6,549 nt of DNA from contig JACCSC010000521.1 of NCBI GenBank assembly GCA_013813215.1, positions 1 to 6,549 on the forward strand, given 5' to 3'. Positions 1 through 6,189 of the stretch are shown piece after piece (position 1 is the first letter of the stretch; each line of letters starts with the position of its first letter). The notes under the pieces are model-generated. The model was given only the letters and a program-made list of their open reading frames with translations. It did not search any database and had not been told where the DNA came from. Source of the DNA: Geodermatophilaceae bacterium (GTDB lineage Bacteria > Actinomycetota > Actinomycetes > Mycobacteriales > Geodermatophilaceae). Both the position numbers and the translations under genes were made by a program.

Positions 1-1
1 G

Positions 2-610
2 GCCGCGGCCGGCGGACTCACCCTCGTCGTCGGCGGTGCGCTGACCCTGGCGATCTCCCTGGCCCTGGACACCGGCCGGTACGCCGAACTGTCGCGAGCG
101 GTGGCTCCCAGCTGGACCGGCGCCGTCGGCCTGGCGTTGCTGGGCGCACTCCTGCTGCCCAACGCGATCGTCTACGCGATCACCGTGGGCGTGGGCCCGG
201 GATTCGCCCTCGGCCGCGGGACGTCGGTCGGTGCCTGGAACGTCGACATCGACACGGTGCCCGCGCTGCCCCTGCTGGCCGCCTTGCCCGACGGAGGTAC
301 GCCGCCGTACGCCACCCTCGCCGTCCCGGTGCTCGCCGGGATCGTGATCGGGTTGGTCCTGGTCCGCCGGCTCGACAGCGAGGACGAGCGAGGCGTCCTG
401 TCCGCGGCCGGCTGGGCGGCGCTGGCCGCGGTCGGGGTCGCGCTGCTGCTCGGCGTCGCCGCCTACCTGGCTGGCGGACCGCTCGGGTCCGGCCGGCTGG
501 CAACCGTCGGCCCGAGCGGGTGGTTGGCCGCGGCGTACGCCGCCGTCGAACTCGGTGTCGTGGCCGCCGTGGCCGCGGCCGCCGCCCGGTTCCGTCGGCG
601 ACCCGCCTGA
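2..610 (+). CDS. DUF6350 family membrane protein (PerM-like), 5'-truncated by window edge
   Basis: The frame is open from base 2 to a TGA at 608-610, giving 202 visible residues; the true start lies upstream. The protein is strongly hydrophobic, with about five likely membrane helices at roughly residues 4-22, 40-63, 103-121, 134-157 and 173-195 of the visible part, and ends in a basic cytoplasmic-looking tail (RFRRRPA). DUF6350 hallmarks are visible: LLPNAIVYAI (51-60), VGPGFALGRGTSV (64-76), PALPLLAALPD (87-97) and GPLGSGRL (159-166). Members of this family include mycobacterial PerM, an integral membrane protein linked to cell division under stress; the biochemical activity is not established. 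The family commonly sits directly upstream of purN in actinomycetes, as here, 22 bases away. A GTG at 101 could be taken for a start, but the family-like hydrophobic frame continues upstream of it, so the gene is partial. Family assignment is confident; function in this organism is inferred. Confidence 0.88.
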   Translation, partial: AAAGGLTLVVGGALTLAISLALDTGRYAELSRAVAPSWTGAVGLALLGALLLPNAIVYAITVGVGPGFALGRGTSVGAWNVDIDTVPALPLLAALPDGGTPPYATLAVPVLAGIVIGLVLVRRLDSEDERGVLSAAGWAALAAVGVALLLGVAAYLAGGPLGSGRLATVGPSGWLAAAYAAVELGVVAAVAAAAARFRRRPA

Positions 611-620
611 GCCGATCGGC

Positions 621-632
621 CAGACTGCACCG
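621..632 (+). promoter_or_regulatory. Candidate -10 element for a leaderless purN transcript
   Basis: The hexamer CAGACT (621-626) resembles the actinobacterial -10 consensus TAnnnT except for its first base. It lies 6 bases before the purN GTG at 633, the distance at which transcription would begin at or next to the start codon. The 22-base gap after the preceding gene has no Shine-Dalgarno-like sequence. No convincing -35 is visible. An almost identical arrangement precedes folD. Confidence 0.4.
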
Positions 633-1238
633 GTGACCGCGCGCGTCCTGGTTCTGGTCTCCGGTGCCGGCAGCACGCTGCAGGCTCTACTGGACGCCGC
701 CGCCGACCCGGCGTACGGCGCGCAGATCGTCGCCGTCGGCGCCGACCGGACCGGGATCGAGGGTCTGCGGCGCGCCGAACGGGTCGGCGTACCCACCTTC
801 GTCTGTCGGGTTGCCGACTACGCCGATCGAGCCACGTGGGACGTCGCCCTGACCGGCCTGTGCTCGGCGTACGCGCCGGATCTCGTCGTCTCCGCCGGGT
901 TCCTGAAGCTCACCGGCCCGGCGTTCCTCGACAGCTTCGGAGGCCGGTTCGTCAACAGCCACCCGGCGCTGCTGCCCTCTTTCCCGGGCATGCACGGGCC
1001 GCGCGATGCGCTGACCTACGGCGTCAAGGTCTCCGGCTGCACGCTGTTCCTCGTCGACGCCGGCGTCGACACCGGGCCGGTCGTCGCGCAGCGCGCCGTA
1101 CCGGTGCACGACGACGACGACGAGGGGCGGTTGCACGAGCGGATCAAGGACGCCGAGCGGGCCATGCTGGTCGACGCGATCGGCCGGATGCTGCGCGAGG
1201 GCTATCGGATCGACGGCAGGAAGGTCACCATCCCATGA
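633..1238 (+). CDS. purN: Phosphoribosylglycinamide formyltransferase (GAR transformylase)
   Basis: This enzyme transfers the formyl group of 10-formyl-tetrahydrofolate to glycinamide ribonucleotide (GAR), the third step of de novo purine synthesis, in the cytosol. The product is 201 residues, normal for PurN. The N-terminal phosphate loop is SGAGSTLQALL (10-20). The catalytic set is present: N108 and H110 in NSHPALLPSFPG, and D146 in VDAGVDTGPV, matching N106, H108 and D144 of the E. coli enzyme. I chose the GTG at 633 because the family's first strand (ARVLVLVSG) begins just after it; the frame is open back to a GTG at 555, but that would add a non-conserved proline-rich extension overlapping the preceding membrane gene. 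The stop overlaps the purH start as ATGA, implying coupled translation. An acidic run, D160 to E164, comes from a short GAC repeat in a surface-loop region and looks unremarkable. Confidence 0.97.
   Translation: MTARVLVLVSGAGSTLQALLDAAADPAYGAQIVAVGADRTGIEGLRRAERVGVPTFVCRVADYADRATWDVALTGLCSAYAPDLVVSAGFLKLTGPAFLDSFGGRFVNSHPALLPSFPGMHGPRDALTYGVKVSGCTLFLVDAGVDTGPVVAQRAVPVHDDDDEGRLHERIKDAERAMLVDAIGRMLREGYRIDGRKVTIP
1218..1224 (+). promoter_or_regulatory. Ribosome binding site of purH, inside the purN 3' end
   Basis: The purine-rich sequence AGGAAGG lies 10 bases upstream of the purH ATG at 1235, within the last codons of purN. It supports the ATG at 1235, although the same frame is open far upstream (at least to 836) in the shadow of purN. 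Confidence 0.55.
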
Positions 1239-2803
1239 CTCAGCTGGCGGTACGACGGGCGCTGATCAGCGTCTACGACAAGACCGGCCTCGAGGACCTC
1301 GGGCTCGCCCTGCAGGCGGCCGGCGTCCAGATCGTGTCCACCGGGTCCACCGCCGCCCGGCTGCGCGACGCCGGGGTCGCGGTGACGCCGGTCGAGGAGC
1401 TGACCGGGTTCCCCGAGTGCCTCGACGGACGGGTCAAGACGCTGCACCCGCGCGTCCACGCGGGGATCCTGGCCGACCGGCGCAAGCCCGCACACGTCGC
1501 GCAGCTCGCCGAGCTGGGGATCGACGCCTTCGACCTCGTGGTGGTCAACCTCTACCCCTTCCGCGAGACCGTCGCCGCAGGCGCCGGCGAGGACGACGTC
1601 GTCGAGCAGATCGACATCGGCGGGCCGTCGATGGTCCGGGCCGCGGCGAAAAACCACCCGTCGGTCGCCGTGGTCGTCGATCCGGATCGCTACGCCGACG
1701 TTGTCGCGGCGGTCCAGGCCGGGGGCTTCGACCTGCCCACCCGCCGCGACCTGGCGGCTACCGCGTTCGCGCACACGGCGGCGTACGACGCGGCGGTCGC
1801 CGAGTGGTTCGCTTCCCCCGGTGGAGGGTCCGCACCCGACCCGGTCGAGGAGGGCGAGCTGCCGCCGTACCTGTCGGTGTCCCTGGAACGGGCCGAGGTG
1901 CTGCGCTACGGTGAGAACCCGCATCAGCGCGCCGCGCTCTACGTCCGGCTAGGGGAACCGCCGGGCCTGGCGCACGCGGAACAGCTGCACGGCAAGGCCA
2001 TGTCCTACAACAACTTCGTCGACGGGGACGCCGCGCGGCGGGCGGCGTACGACCACGCCGAGCCCTGTGTCGCGATCATCAAGCACGCCAATCCCTGCGG
2101 CATCGCGGTCGACGAGGACATCGCGCGGGCCCACGCCAAGGCGCACGCCTGCGATCCGGTGTCGGCGTTCGGCGGGGTGATCGCGGCCAACCGGCCGGTC
2201 AGCCGGGCCATGGCCGAGCAGGTGGCCGACGTGTTCACCGAGGTGCTGATCGCGCCGGCGTTCGACGACGGCGCCCTGGCGGTGCTCCGCGCCAAGAAGA
2301 ACATCCGGTTGCTGCTCTGCCCGGCGCCCACCGCGGCGGGGGCCGAACTCCGCCAGGTCAGCGGCGGCGTCCTCGTCCAGCAGCCGGACCGCCTCGACGC
2401 CGCCGGCGACGACCCGGCGGGCTGGACACTGGCCGGCGATACGGCGGCGGACGGGCCGGCGCTGGCCGATCTGGCCTTCGCCTGGCGGGCGATCCGGGCG
2501 GTCCGCTCGAACGCGATCCTGCTGGCGTACGACCGCGCCACGGTCGGCATCGGGATGGGGCAGGTGAACCGGGTCGACGCGGCGCGGCTCGCGGTGGCCC
2601 GGGCGGGGGATCGGGCAGTGGGGGCGGTCGCCGCGGGCGATGCCTTCTTCCCGTTCCCGGACGGCCTGCAGGTACTGCTGGACGCGGGGGTGCGCGCCGT
2701 CGTACACCCCGGCGGATCGGTGCGTGACGACGAGGTACAGGCCGCGGCCCACGCCGTCGGCGTACCGGTCTACCTGACCGGCGCGCGGCACTTCACGCAC
2801 TGA
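1235..2803 (+). CDS. purH: Bifunctional AICAR transformylase / IMP cyclohydrolase
   Basis: PurH carries out the last two steps of IMP synthesis: formylation of AICAR with 10-formyl-tetrahydrofolate, then ring closure. At 522 residues it is full length (the E. coli enzyme is about 529). The N-terminal MGS-like cyclohydrolase domain shows STGST (35-39), DGRVKTLHPRVHAGIL (64-79), NLYPF (105-109) and DIGGPSM (127-133). The transformylase domain shows RYGENPHQ (224-231), KAMSYNN (254-260), the catalytic Lys-His pair K283-H284 in IIKHANPCG, SAFGGVIA (310-317), RSNAI (424-428), GMGQVNRV (440-447), DAFFPFPDG (469-477), HPGGSVRDDE (491-500) and the usual end TGARHFTH. The ATG at 1235 overlaps the purN stop by four bases and is followed at once by the conserved RRALISVYDKTG. 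No disruption is seen. It is probably cotranscribed with purN. Confidence 0.98.
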   Translation: MTQLAVRRALISVYDKTGLEDLGLALQAAGVQIVSTGSTAARLRDAGVAVTPVEELTGFPECLDGRVKTLHPRVHAGILADRRKPAHVAQLAELGIDAFDLVVVNLYPFRETVAAGAGEDDVVEQIDIGGPSMVRAAAKNHPSVAVVVDPDRYADVVAAVQAGGFDLPTRRDLAATAFAHTAAYDAAVAEWFASPGGGSAPDPVEEGELPPYLSVSLERAEVLRYGENPHQRAALYVRLGEPPGLAHAEQLHGKAMSYNNFVDGDAARRAAYDHAEPCVAIIKHANPCGIAVDEDIARAHAKAHACDPVSAFGGVIAANRPVSRAMAEQVADVFTEVLIAPAFDDGALAVLRAKKNIRLLLCPAPTAAGAELRQVSGGVLVQQPDRLDAAGDDPAGWTLAGDTAADGPALADLAFAWRAIRAVRSNAILLAYDRATVGIGMGQVNRVDAARLAVARAGDRAVGAVAAGDAFFPFPDGLQVLLDAGVRAVVHPGGSVRDDEVQAAAHAVGVPVYLTGARHFTH

Positions 2804-2821
2804 ACCGGCAGGCCGGTCTGC

Positions 2822-2834
2822 CAGACTCCCGGGC
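2822..2834 (+). promoter_or_regulatory. Candidate -10 element for a leaderless folD transcript
   Basis: CAGACT (2822-2827) lies exactly 7 bases before the folD GTG at 2835, with no Shine-Dalgarno sequence in the 31-base gap after purH. A weak -35-like CTGAAC (2800-2805; three of six matches to TTGACA) sits 16 bases further upstream, overlapping the purH stop. The octamer GCCAGACT is shared with the purN upstream region, followed in both cases by a GTGAC start. The promoter role is inferred. Confidence 0.4.
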
Positions 2835-3701
2835 GTGACGGCTGTGCGGTCCACCGCGGTGAGGCTCGACGGCAAGGCGACCGCGGCGACCCTCAAGCAG
2901 GAACTCGCCGTACGGGTGGCGGCGCTGGCCGCGCGCGGAATCGTGCCCGGGCTCGGCACGGTGATCGTCGGTGACGACCCCGGCAGCCACGCCTACGTCG
3001 CGGGCAAGCACTCCGACTGCGCCGTTGTCGGCCTGGCCAGCATCCGCCGCGTGCTGCCCGCGCAGACCTCGCAGGCCGAACTGGAGGCCGCGGTCGACGA
3101 GCTGAACGCCGACCCGTCCTGCACCGGCTATCTGATCCAGCTGCCGCTGCCGGCGGGGCTGTCGGCGAACGCCGCGCTCGAGCGGATGGACCCGGACAAG
3201 GACGCCGACGGGCTGCACCCGAGGAACCTCGGGCGGCTCGTGCTGGGTCAGCCCGGGCCACTGCCCTGCACCCCGCGCGGCATCGTGGCGCTACTGGAGC
3301 GCTACGGAGTACCGCTGGACGAGGCCGAAGTGGTGGTGGTGGGCCGAGGAGCGACGGTCGGGCGGCCGCTGGCGCTCGTCCTCACCCGGCGCAGCGAGAA
3401 CGCGACGGTCACCATCTGCCACACCGGGACCCGCGACCTGGCCGCGCACCTGCGGCGGGCTGACATCGTGGTGGCGGCGGCGGGCGTACCGGGCCTGATC
3501 ACGCCGGCCGACGTCCGACCGGGCGCCGCGGTGCTCGACGTGGGGATCACCCGGACCGACGCGGGTCTGGTCGGCGACGTGACCCCGGAGGTGGCCGACG
3601 TCGCCGGCTACCTGGCGCCCATGCCCGGCGGGGTGGGGCCGATGACCAGGGCGATGCTGCTGACGAACGTCGTGGAACGCGCCGAGGCAGTGGCCGGGTG
3701 A
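2835..3701 (+). CDS. folD: Bifunctional methylene-THF dehydrogenase / methenyl-THF cyclohydrolase
   Basis: FolD interconverts 5,10-methylene-, 5,10-methenyl- and 10-formyl-tetrahydrofolate, normally with NADP, in the cytosol. It therefore makes the formyl donor used by the products of purN and purH just upstream. The product is 288 residues, typical for the family. Visible motifs are VGDDPGSHAYVAGK (45-58), holding the active-site Tyr54 and Lys58 (Y-x3-K), QLPLP (102-106), DPDKDADG (119-126) with the conserved Asp123, CTPRGI (145-150), the Rossmann-type VVGRGATVGRP (168-178) and the signature PMPGGVGPMT (262-271). GRGATVGRP in place of the textbook GRSNIVGRP is what I would expect in actinomycetes. 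The GTG at 2835 is preferred because of its position 7 bases after a -10-like hexamer; in-frame GTGs at 2844 and 2859 are alternatives. The stop overlaps the next start as GTGA. Confidence 0.97.
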   Translation: MTAVRSTAVRLDGKATAATLKQELAVRVAALAARGIVPGLGTVIVGDDPGSHAYVAGKHSDCAVVGLASIRRVLPAQTSQAELEAAVDELNADPSCTGYLIQLPLPAGLSANAALERMDPDKDADGLHPRNLGRLVLGQPGPLPCTPRGIVALLERYGVPLDEAEVVVVGRGATVGRPLALVLTRRSENATVTICHTGTRDLAAHLRRADIVVAAAGVPGLITPADVRPGAAVLDVGITRTDAGLVGDVTPEVADVAGYLAPMPGGVGPMTRAMLLTNVVERAEAVAG

Positions 3702-3958
3702 ACCTGCCGCGGCAGACGGCGTTCACCGCCGTCTGGCTGGTCGTGCTGGCCGGGATGGTCCTGATCGCGACTGAGTACTGGCGGCGCGGCCTCACCGTGG
3801 TCGGCGCGGCGGCCGTGCTGGCCGCGCTGTTCCGGCTGGTGCTGCCGGCGCGGCGTGCGGGCTGGCTCGCGGTGCGTAGCCGCACCCTCGACGTTCTGAT
3901 CTTCGGCTCGCTCGGGGTGGCGCTGGCCGCGGCGGCCATCGCCGTACCGGCCGAATGA
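3698..3958 (+). CDS. DUF3017 family small membrane protein
   Basis: This is an 86-residue protein with a GTG start that overlaps the folD stop by four bases. A GAGG at 3684-3687, 10 bases upstream, could serve as ribosome binding site. Three hydrophobic segments are visible, at about residues 8-26, 31-50 and 65-84. A positively charged stretch (EYWRRG, 26-31) follows the first, and a basic conserved linker, LVLPARRAGWLAVRSRTLDVL (47-67), separates the second and third. The WRRG and LPxRRAGxLAVRSRxxDV patterns are what I recognise as DUF3017, a family of unknown function found beside folD in actinomycetes. Tight coupling to folD suggests coordinated synthesis, but nothing in the sequence indicates an enzymatic role. 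I do not assign a function. Confidence 0.85.
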   Translation: MNLPRQTAFTAVWLVVLAGMVLIATEYWRRGLTVVGAAAVLAALFRLVLPARRAGWLAVRSRTLDVLIFGSLGVALAAAAIAVPAE

Positions 3959-3983
3959 GGCCCGCCGACGCATTCCCCGCCGC

Positions 3984-3998
3984 GGAGGCAGTGGTGTG
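3984..3998 (+). promoter_or_regulatory. GGAGG followed by an in-frame GTG: alternative start region of mdh
   Basis: GGAGG (3984-3988) is followed after 7 bases by a GTG at 3996 that is in frame with mdh. By Shine-Dalgarno rules this is an excellent start and would add seven residues (MPASLGS) to the protein. It competes with the ATG at 4017, which has a well-placed -10-like hexamer instead. I consider the ATG more likely because the extension is not part of the Rossmann fold. Confidence 0.35.
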
Positions 3999-4003
3999 CC
4001 CGC

Positions 4004-4016
4004 TAGCCTCGGCAGC
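4004..4016 (+). promoter_or_regulatory. Candidate -10 element for a leaderless mdh-icd transcript
   Basis: TAGCCT (4004-4009) matches the actinobacterial -10 consensus TAnnnT fully and lies 7 bases before the ATG at 4017, so transcription would start at or one base before the A of ATG. No clear -35 is visible at the expected distance, which is common for such promoters. This is the best of the three -10-like elements in the window. Confidence 0.55.
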
Positions 4017-4961
4017 ATGGCGAACAGGGGCAAGGTGACGGTCGTCGGCGCGGGCTTCTACGGCTCGACCACGGCACAGCGACTGGCCGAGTACGACATC
4101 TTCGAGACCGTCGTGCTGACCGACATCCTGGAAGGCAAGCCCGAGGGCCTGGCGCTGGACATCAACCAGTCGCGGCCAATCGAGGGCTTTGAGACGAAGG
4201 TCGTGGGCGTCGGCGGCGGGTCCTACGACGGCACCGAGAACTCCGATGTCGTGGTCATCACCGCCGGCCTGCCGCGCAAGCCGGGGATGAGCCGGATGGA
4301 TTTGCTGGAGACCAACGCCAAGATCGTGCGGGCGGTGGCGGAGAACGTCGCTCGTACGTCACCCGATGCGGTCATCGTCGTGGTCTCCAACCCGCTGGAC
4401 GAGATGACCGCGCTGGCGCAGCTCGCCTCCGGCTTTCCCCGCGAGCGGGTGCTGGGGCAGGCCGGGATGCTGGATACCGCACGGTTCATCGACAACGTGG
4501 CTGCGGCCGCCGGCGTACCAGTCGGTTCCGTGGCCTGCCTGACCCTCGGCTCGCACGGCGACACGATGGTGCCGGTGCCCTCGCGCTGCACGGTGGACGG
4601 CAAGCCACTGACCGACGTCCTCGACGCCGCCACCATTGACGAGCTGGTGAGGCGTACCCGCAACGGCGGGGCCGAGGTCGTGGCGCTGCTCAAGACCGGG
4701 TCGGCGTACTACGCCCCGTCCGCAGCGGCGGCCCGCATGGTGCGGGCGATCGGCACCGACGCCGGTGAGGAGCTGCCGGTCTGCGCGTGGGTCGACGGCG
4801 AGTACGGGATCTCGGGGGTGTACCTCGGTGTGGTCGCCGAGGTCGGGGCCGGCGGGGTGCGTCGCGTGGTCGAGGTCCCGCTGACCGACAGCGAGGTCGC
4901 CGACCTGCGCGCGGCCGCGGAAGCCGTGCGCGCCAAGCAAGCCGACATCGCCGACCTCTAG
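4017..4961 (+). CDS. mdh: Malate dehydrogenase, LDH-like type
   Basis: This enzyme oxidises malate to oxaloacetate with NAD+ in the TCA cycle. The 314-residue product belongs to the lactate/malate dehydrogenase superfamily, LDH-like branch. The nucleotide loop is GAGFYGS (11-17). D36, at the end of the second strand (VVLTD), is the acidic residue that favours NAD over NADP. The substrate loop is LPRKPGMSRMDLL (85-97); Arg87 occupies the position that is Gln in lactate dehydrogenases, supporting malate. Also visible are VSNP with N125, D153 and R156 in MLDTAR, and the catalytic H180 in GSHGD. GFYG in place of the more usual GNVG still keeps the GxGxxG glycines. I chose the ATG at 4017 for the -10-like hexamer 7 bases upstream; a GTG at 3996 with GGAGG is the rival. 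icd follows after 13 bases, suggesting a two-gene TCA unit. Confidence 0.95.
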   Translation: MANRGKVTVVGAGFYGSTTAQRLAEYDIFETVVLTDILEGKPEGLALDINQSRPIEGFETKVVGVGGGSYDGTENSDVVVITAGLPRKPGMSRMDLLETNAKIVRAVAENVARTSPDAVIVVVSNPLDEMTALAQLASGFPRERVLGQAGMLDTARFIDNVAAAAGVPVGSVACLTLGSHGDTMVPVPSRCTVDGKPLTDVLDAATIDELVRRTRNGGAEVVALLKTGSAYYAPSAAAARMVRAIGTDAGEELPVCAWVDGEYGISGVYLGVVAEVGAGGVRRVVEVPLTDSEVADLRAAAEAVRAKQADIADL

Positions 4962-4964
4962 GAG
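4960..4964 (+). promoter_or_regulatory. Ribosome binding site of icd
   Basis: AGGAG overlaps the mdh stop codon (TAG at 4959-4961) and lies 10 bases before the icd ATG at 4975, so termination on mdh and initiation on icd are close together. Confidence 0.65.
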
Positions 4965-4974
4965 CCGCACCCGC

Positions 4975-6189
4975 ATGGCGAAGATCAAGGTTGACAACCC
5001 GGTCGTCGAACTCGACGGCGACGAGATGACCCGGATCATCTGGGCCTTCATCAAGGACCAGCTGATCCTGCCGTACCTCGACGTCGAGCTGGAGTACTAC
5101 GACCTCGGCATCGGGCACCGCGACGCCACCGACGACCAGGTGACCGTCGACGCCGCCCAGGCGATCGCGAAGCACGGTGTCGGCGTCAAGTGCGCGACGA
5201 TCACGCCGGACGAGGCCAGGGTCACCGAGTTCGGCCTGAAGAAGATGTGGCGCTCACCGAACGGGACGATCCGCAACATCCTCGGCGGGGTCATCTTCCG
5301 CGAGCCGATCGTGATGCAGAACATCCCGCGGCTCGTCCCCGGCTGGACCAAACCGATCGTCGTGGGCCGCCACGCCTTCGGCGACCAGTACCGCGCCACG
5401 GACTTCGTCGTACCGGGTCCGGGGACCTTGACCATGACGTTCACGCCGACCGACGGGTCGCAGCCCCTGGAGATGAACGTCTTCGACTTCCCCGGCGGCG
5501 GGGTGGCGATGGCGATGTACAACCTCGACGACTCGATCCGCGACTTCGCGCGGGCCTCGATGCGGTACGGGCTCAACCGCGGCTGGCCGGTGTACCTGTC
5601 GACCAAGAACACGATCCTCAAGGCGTACGACGGTCGCTTCAAGGACCTCTTCGCCGAGGTCTTCGAGGCCGAGTTCGAGGCCGACTTCGAGGCTGCGGGT
5701 ATCACCTATGAGCATCGGCTCATCGACGACATGGTGGCCGCCGCGCTGAAGTGGGAGGGCGGTTACGTCTGGGCCTGCAAGAACTACGACGGCGACGTGC
5801 AGTCCGACACCGTCGCCCAGGGCTTCGGCTCGCTGGGCCTGATGACCTCGGTGCTGCTCACGCCGGACGGGAAGACCGTCGAGGCCGAGGCCGCGCACGG
5901 CACGGTGACCCGGCACTTCCGCGAGCACCAGAAGGGCAACCCGACGTCGACGAACCCGATCGCGTCGATCTTCGCCTGGACCCGGGGGCTGGCGCACCGG
6001 GGGACCCTGGACTCGACGCCCGAGGTGACGGCGTTCGCCGAAACGCTGGAGCGGGTCTGTGTCGACACCGTCGAGGGCGGCCAGATGACCAAGGACCTGG
6101 CCCTGCTGGTGTCGCGCGAGACGCCGTGGTTGACGACCCAGGAGTTCCTGGCCGCGATCGACGAGAACGTCCAACGCGCCATGGCCTGA
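4975..6189 (+). CDS. icd: NADP-dependent isocitrate dehydrogenase, type II homodimeric
   Basis: This enzyme oxidatively decarboxylates isocitrate to 2-oxoglutarate, making NADPH, in the TCA cycle. The 404-residue product is of the eukaryote-like homodimeric class, and residue numbers nearly coincide with human IDH1 (414 residues). The substrate motif SPNGTIRN (94-101) holds S94, N96 and R100; R109 lies in FREP, and R132 and Y139 in GRHAFGDQY. The catalytic Lys is K211 in STKNTILK. Metal-binding aspartates are D251 (LIDDMV), D274 and D278 (YDGDVQSD). The cofactor segment is AAHGTVTRH (306-314). All key residues are intact. A three-unit FEA-rich repeat (230-241) lies in a surface helix region. 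The ATG at 4975 has AGGAG 10 bases upstream. The stop codon lies in the outer arm of the downstream inverted repeat. NADP use is inferred from the family. Confidence 0.97.
   Translation: MAKIKVDNPVVELDGDEMTRIIWAFIKDQLILPYLDVELEYYDLGIGHRDATDDQVTVDAAQAIAKHGVGVKCATITPDEARVTEFGLKKMWRSPNGTIRNILGGVIFREPIVMQNIPRLVPGWTKPIVVGRHAFGDQYRATDFVVPGPGTLTMTFTPTDGSQPLEMNVFDFPGGGVAMAMYNLDDSIRDFARASMRYGLNRGWPVYLSTKNTILKAYDGRFKDLFAEVFEAEFEADFEAAGITYEHRLIDDMVAAALKWEGGYVWACKNYDGDVQSDTVAQGFGSLGLMTSVLLTPDGKTVEAEAAHGTVTRHFREHQKGNPTSTNPIASIFAWTRGLAHRGTLDSTPEVTAFAETLERVCVDTVEGGQMTKDLALLVSRETPWLTTQEFLAAIDENVQRAMA
5661..5696 (+). repeat. Three tandem 12-base units inside icd
   Basis: Units at 5661-5672, 5673-5684 and 5685-5696 read CTTCGAGGCCGA, GTTCGAGGCCGA and CTTCGAGGCTGC. 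They encode three consecutive four-residue units, FEAE-FEAD-FEAA (residues 230-241). The first two units differ at one base; the third differs from the first at three. The repeat keeps the reading frame and the flanking family motifs are intact, so it is most likely a short low-complexity helix. Confidence 0.75.

Noticed and set aside
101..610. GTG at 101 as the start of the first gene
   Set aside because: The frame is open to the window edge and encodes a further hydrophobic helix upstream, so the gene is truncated by the window and does not start at 101.
555..632. Earlier GTG start for purN
   Set aside because: It would add 26 proline-rich non-conserved residues inside the upstream membrane gene; the conserved fold starts right after the GTG at 633.
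1110..1124. GAC repeat in purN encoding an Asp run
   Set aside because: A short acidic stretch is normal at this loop of actinobacterial PurN, and the run is too short to call a microsatellite.
836..1234. Upstream extension of the purH frame through purN
   Set aside because: The extension is a low-complexity arginine-rich translation of purN in another frame; the conserved PurH N-terminus starts at the ATG at 1235, which has a ribosome binding site.
2804..2822. Two small overlapping hairpins after purH (ACCGG-CAGG-CCGGT and GGCAG-GCCGGT-CTGCC)
   Set aside because: Stems are only five pairs, mutually exclusive, and lack a T-tract; at this G+C content such dyads arise easily, so I do not call a terminator.
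1949..2959. Long open frame on the minus strand (336 codons) opposite purH and the folD start
   Set aside because: It is arginine- and glycine-rich shadow coding of a high-G+C gene, shows no recognisable family motif, and lies opposite a fully conserved purH.
5254..6174. Minus-strand open frame (306 codons) opposite icd
   Set aside because: It is also a composition shadow; the plus strand encodes an intact isocitrate dehydrogenase over the whole span.
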